A stretch of DNA of 64,000 nucleotides. It comes from Onchocerca volvulus (lineage: Eukaryota > Nematoda > Chromadorea > Rhabditida > Onchocercidae). Numbering within the stretch: position 1 is the stretch's first letter; each line of letters begins with the position of its first letter. This document shows, piece after piece, positions 60,263-64,000 of this stretch. The notes beneath the pieces were generated by a model that saw nothing but the letters and a program-made list of their open reading frames with translations, was not told where the DNA came from and did no database searches. The DNA is taken from NCBI GenBank assembly GCA_000499405.2, contig HG738138.1, positions 13,269,208 to 13,333,207 of the forward strand, given 5' to 3'. Position numbers and translations under genes: made by a program.

Positions 60263-63113
60263 ATTTCATTATAACCAAATCATTTGATTGCAGAGCGCTT
60301 CATATTAGTAAAATTAATGGCGAGTCGCAGCTATTCCAGACATACTGTTCTGGATAGATATATATCCAGAACTCGATACTTCCACTATTTACCCAAGCCA
60401 TATCTTCCGAGAATCACCTGAGTGATCGTTTCTCGTCTGCCCGATACAATTCAACGAATTGCGACATCCTCATGCAGTGAGTGAGCCCATTACAGATTAC
60501 ACAATAGTGCTGTTGGTGATGGTGTCGTTGACCGCATTCATTTTACGAAGAACATTTATCTTCTATTAGAAGGATGCAAATGTTAGATAATTTTTTGAAT
60601 GCACTTTAACAGTAATTTTCTGACTCATATCATCTTTTGATCTCTTTGCTTTATGTCTAACAGATTCAGATGATGACAAAAAGTTCTATCTTTATTTTCG
60701 GTAAACAGTGAATAAACCTTACGTGATATCATGCCTTTGAGTATGATGAAGTTACAGATTTTTAGAGAAAATTTCCACTTTTCGAACTGATAAATTCTCA
60801 GCAGCATAAACTACTCATCTTCCATTTTCCACTCATAACAGAAATTTTAATACAAAGAGATGATCAAATGTTCAATCGAGAAATAATAAAAAAATATTGA
60901 ATGGGGTAAAAATGACGACAAGAATTTTGAAATACCTTAAAAAAGAAGCATTCAACTGGAAACAAACTTTGATGCAACATAGATGCTGAACAAATGTATA
61001 ACAAACAGTGACAAGCCATTATTCATGAGTGATCATATGAAATGGGAAAGAATGGAATGCATAATATGAAAGTCAAAATAATTTAATTGCTTACGAAGGC
61101 AGAAAGAAGGCACTAGATGATGAATGATTATCAAAGAAATGAATAAACAATTCTCTTAATGTGGCAGTGAAACTTTGATTCTCATCAGCAGAAACCTTCA
61201 TCATAGAGAGAAGTAGTTGTCTCCAATCTGCTGAATCATCAATTGAAGTCTCTAGGATGATCTCGTTACATAAACACTAATTAACACGTAATACTTACTT
61301 GCTTTTTGCGTGATCAAGTTTAACCAATTAGCAAACTAGATGAAACAAAACTGTCAACTGAAATGGTACGCAAGATAGGTTGGTAAAGCACTAATTTCAC
61401 ATCCTGCATAATTCTTTATAAATCTCGAACCAAAAAAGATATATAAACATAACTAGAAAATATGAGTGGATAACATTTCTACTGCAGAAAGAGGCATGCG
61501 TTTTCTGCAGCAGCTGGCCTGCGAAAAAAGAGCTGATTGAGGAAAAACAGCTGCTTGACATGACGGTTCTTCTCTCCTGATTTCAAGAAATCATTTTTTA
61601 TTTCATAAGTTAAACAAATGAAAAGGGAAGAAGATAAACAAAAAAGCAAAAGGCATTCACAAAAAAATCGTGCATTGAATGCACATCGTTGGCATATAAA
61701 ATCACGAGAGACACTTGCTATTTGGCTAAAAAAATATCAAATAATAATGTTGAAACAGATGGCAAATAATGTGTATATACGATAAGGCGACAAGATTATT
61801 ATTAACATATTGTTTTGAAGAATATAGATACGTGAAGATAAATCCTCCTATACGACAGTATCATCATTCAAGATCCATTCATCTCATGAATGAATTCTGC
61901 CATAATAAATACCAATTAGAATCTCGAGTGAAAAACATGGGCAGCTTCAAAAAACTGCGCTGTTTGTACATAAAATTAAAAAAAAATTTAAGGAATTGAA
62001 AGTGAAAAAGGGGAACAATTGAGAAGAGGAAAATATTTGAAGCTCTGGATAGTGCCTGATGAATAACATTTCAAAGAATGTAAAATAGTGCAAAAAGATG
62101 TTATCCAATTGGCTTGCAAAAACGAATTCTGCGTTTCCCACAAAACTTATCAATAAATACTATACTAAACAAGCTACGTCAAACTATGAGTCATGAAATG
62201 ATTCAAATCACCAATGATGATTAGTTTAGTGATATAATATAAACAAATGAATGGGAAGAAAACGAGGAGAACTAATCAAAGTTTTCACCATTTCCTTTCC
62301 ATTCACTGGTTTCTCATATCGCTTGATATGATAAAAACAAAAAAGGCGATGGTATTTTATCAGTTAGTTAGGAACGATGAATGAACGGTCCGAGCGTATA
62401 ACAACATATTGAAGCCTTCTTCTCGAGATTCGTATGCAATAGATGGCAGAAGTTTTATAGGAAATTGAGGTAGAAAATTCTGTCGACACAAACATCTGAT
62501 CAGTTGCCATGCTGCTGGTATCGATGCTTGTGAACTGATGAGGTTTATGGATGGCATGGAAAAGCTAAGAGAATGAATGGTACAGGAGGACCTGAACAGG
62601 ATGGAGTCAGAATGTGATGGATTAGGAACCAACCAAGTTGCCAGAGAAAATTTGTTGCTGCGAACCGGGACATTAAAGTCACTCACAACAAATCAGTAAC
62701 AACATCTTGTTTGCTGAAGGAATTGGACCAGCACATCGATATAAACTTCGTTGGAATGGTTGTCAACACTTAAGCATCTGGAAGTAGTGACTGCAGGTCA
62801 CAGGCAGCTAGCAATCTGCTTTACTAACTAAGCATTTTCAGACCCGATTCAAAAAAGTTCAATTTCAATTGAAATTAAGCTTTCCAGCTGACTCAATTGT
62901 TGGCACCTTCACTTCCAATCGATCCTCTACATCATATAACAACACACAGCGGAGTCTGCATTTCTTTGCATTTTTGTATTCTGCAGGGGAAATACAGAGA
63001 ATAAGAAAGCAGCCAGTAAGGTGATTCAGGCAAATATACCATTTGTCGCGCTTTGTTGCTTCAAATTTTAGCAGCAATACTTTTGCAAACTTCCACTTTT
63101 TATTTTTCAGGTG

Positions 63114-63166
63114 AAAAAAAAAAAAAAAAAAAAAAAAAAAACCCCCCCCCCCCCCCCCCCCCCCCC
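63114..63166. repeat. A28-C25 homopolymer junction
   Basis: A run of 28 A is followed directly by a run of 25 C. The proline- or glycine-rich frames it creates are meaningless. The structure may be real or an assembly artefact. Confidence 0.9.
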
Positions 63167-64000
63167 AATGAATCAGCCGTTTTATTTGAGAATAATGCTT
63201 GCACAAGAACTGTTGCAGATATTTATACAAATATATGTGTAACAGTTTCAATCAGACGGAGATTGAGAGCCGTACCATTCCCAGGACTCAGAAGGAAATG
63301 AGAGCGAAATCCTCAAAAGTAACAGGGATATAGAAAAGCAATACTGGGCATGACGTAGGCTTACATGATTATTTCATCCCGATACTATATACATACATCT
63401 TCAAATAGCTTGATTTCTTGTGGAATTTTAATTTTACAAACTTTAGTCGAACTGAAATTATTTTAGTGAACTTTAAATGAAAAAGTTTCGTCACAACATA
63501 AGGTGTTCTGATATCACATCCAGAAAAAGTATAATAAAAATTGGACAATGAAATTACTAGAATGAGGATAAAAAGTGGAAACAGGCATATAAATGAAGAG
63601 AAGCGATGAAAGTACACAAAACAGACAAATGTTTATATGCATTCAACGGGAAGATTAAAATTCAAGTTGACATAGCGCGGCGCTTCGCAGTAATTTAGAT
63701 TTAGATGACGAGAGAGATGTTGAGATTTCTTGGCAAAAAAAAAAAAAAAAAAAATTGAATGTAGATAGATGATAGTGAAAAGTTCGACGACTATAGGATC
63801 AAGGTGAAATAACAACGATGTATGATAACACAATGTCGAGAAGTCTGTGACGGAAGTGAGAGATGCTTAAGCTACATATTTGAAAGTTGCGATATGCTCG
63901 TGGTCTACAGTTGTCTCTTATCAATTTGCGCGATGGAGGACCAGAAATCTTTTCGTCATAGAGACATCAAAAAACAAAACTCGCGATTGTGAACAATTTT

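Larger units (their letters stand above)
58186..64000. other. C3G 5' flank or first intron; no firm gene
   Basis: The first supported C3G exon starts in phase 0 without a start codon, so an upstream coding exon must lie here or beyond the window. Candidates are described separately. The rest is AT-rich with poly-A tracts (58859-58873, 63737-63754), a joined A-run/C-run at 63114-63166 and short open frames on both strands. I recognise no gene. Confidence 0.5.

Noticed and set aside
62865..63301. Proline-rich and glycine-rich frames near 63,150
   Set aside because: They are translations of the A28-C25 homopolymers, not coding sequence.

Overview
This 64 kb window is AT-rich eukaryotic DNA from a nematode, most likely a filarial or other spirurid worm. 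The evidence is: metazoan gene content (NCKAP1/GEX-3, SLX1, animal type I fatty acid synthase, MFSD12, C3G/RAPGEF1); many small exons joined by GT-AG introns with nematode-style TTTCAG/TTTNAG acceptors; several 5' ends with an acceptor shortly before the start codon, as expected for trans-splicing; and introns longer than is usual in Caenorhabditis. The clade is an inference from style. No species-specific marker was recognised.

Layout, left to right. (1) 677-2247, minus: the first four coding exons of a gex-3/NCKAP1 gene that runs off the left edge. (2) 2248-3940: a divergent intergenic region. (3) 3973-4433, plus: a possible small three-exon gene of unknown function, about 120 bp upstream of (4) slx-1 at 4569-6061, plus. 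The spacing would suit a two-gene operon. (5) 6062-13901: 7.8 kb with no gene I can support. (6) 14011-38296, plus: a complete 42-exon fasn-1 gene predicted to encode 2,695 residues, with all fatty acid synthase domains in order (KS, MAT, DH, pseudo-methyltransferase, pseudo-KR, ER, KR, ACP, TE) and every catalytic motif examined intact. (7) 38297-41979: the convergent 3' region between fasn-1 and MFSD12, with a degenerate hexamer array and a perfect hairpin. (8) 41980-47231, minus: an MFSD12-like transporter, 13 exons, 505 residues. (9) 49261-58185, minus: a C3G/RAPGEF1-type Rap exchange factor, 20 supported coding exons and 936 residues, whose first exon is not securely found. (10) 58186-64000: the 5' flank or first intron of C3G, with low-complexity tracts and two ambiguous open frames.

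The genes do not form one pathway. GEX-3 (WAVE complex, Rac/Arp2/3 actin) and C3G (Rap1 activation) are both cytoskeletal/adhesion signalling genes. SLX1 acts in DNA repair, FASN in cytosolic fatty acid synthesis, and MFSD12 in lysosomal-type membrane transport. I found no mobile element, tRNA, rRNA, CRISPR array or bacterial insert that I could defend. I also found no clearly new biological system. The points most worth checking are the possible slx-1 operon partner, the Asn/Ser-rich N-terminal extension of FASN with a possible second start, the broken splice junction in C3G, and the 25-bp perfect hairpin. Exon boundaries were set by hand from splice motifs, reading phase and similarity to family members I know. 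For fasn-1 the 42 exons sum to an exact multiple of three with no internal stop.
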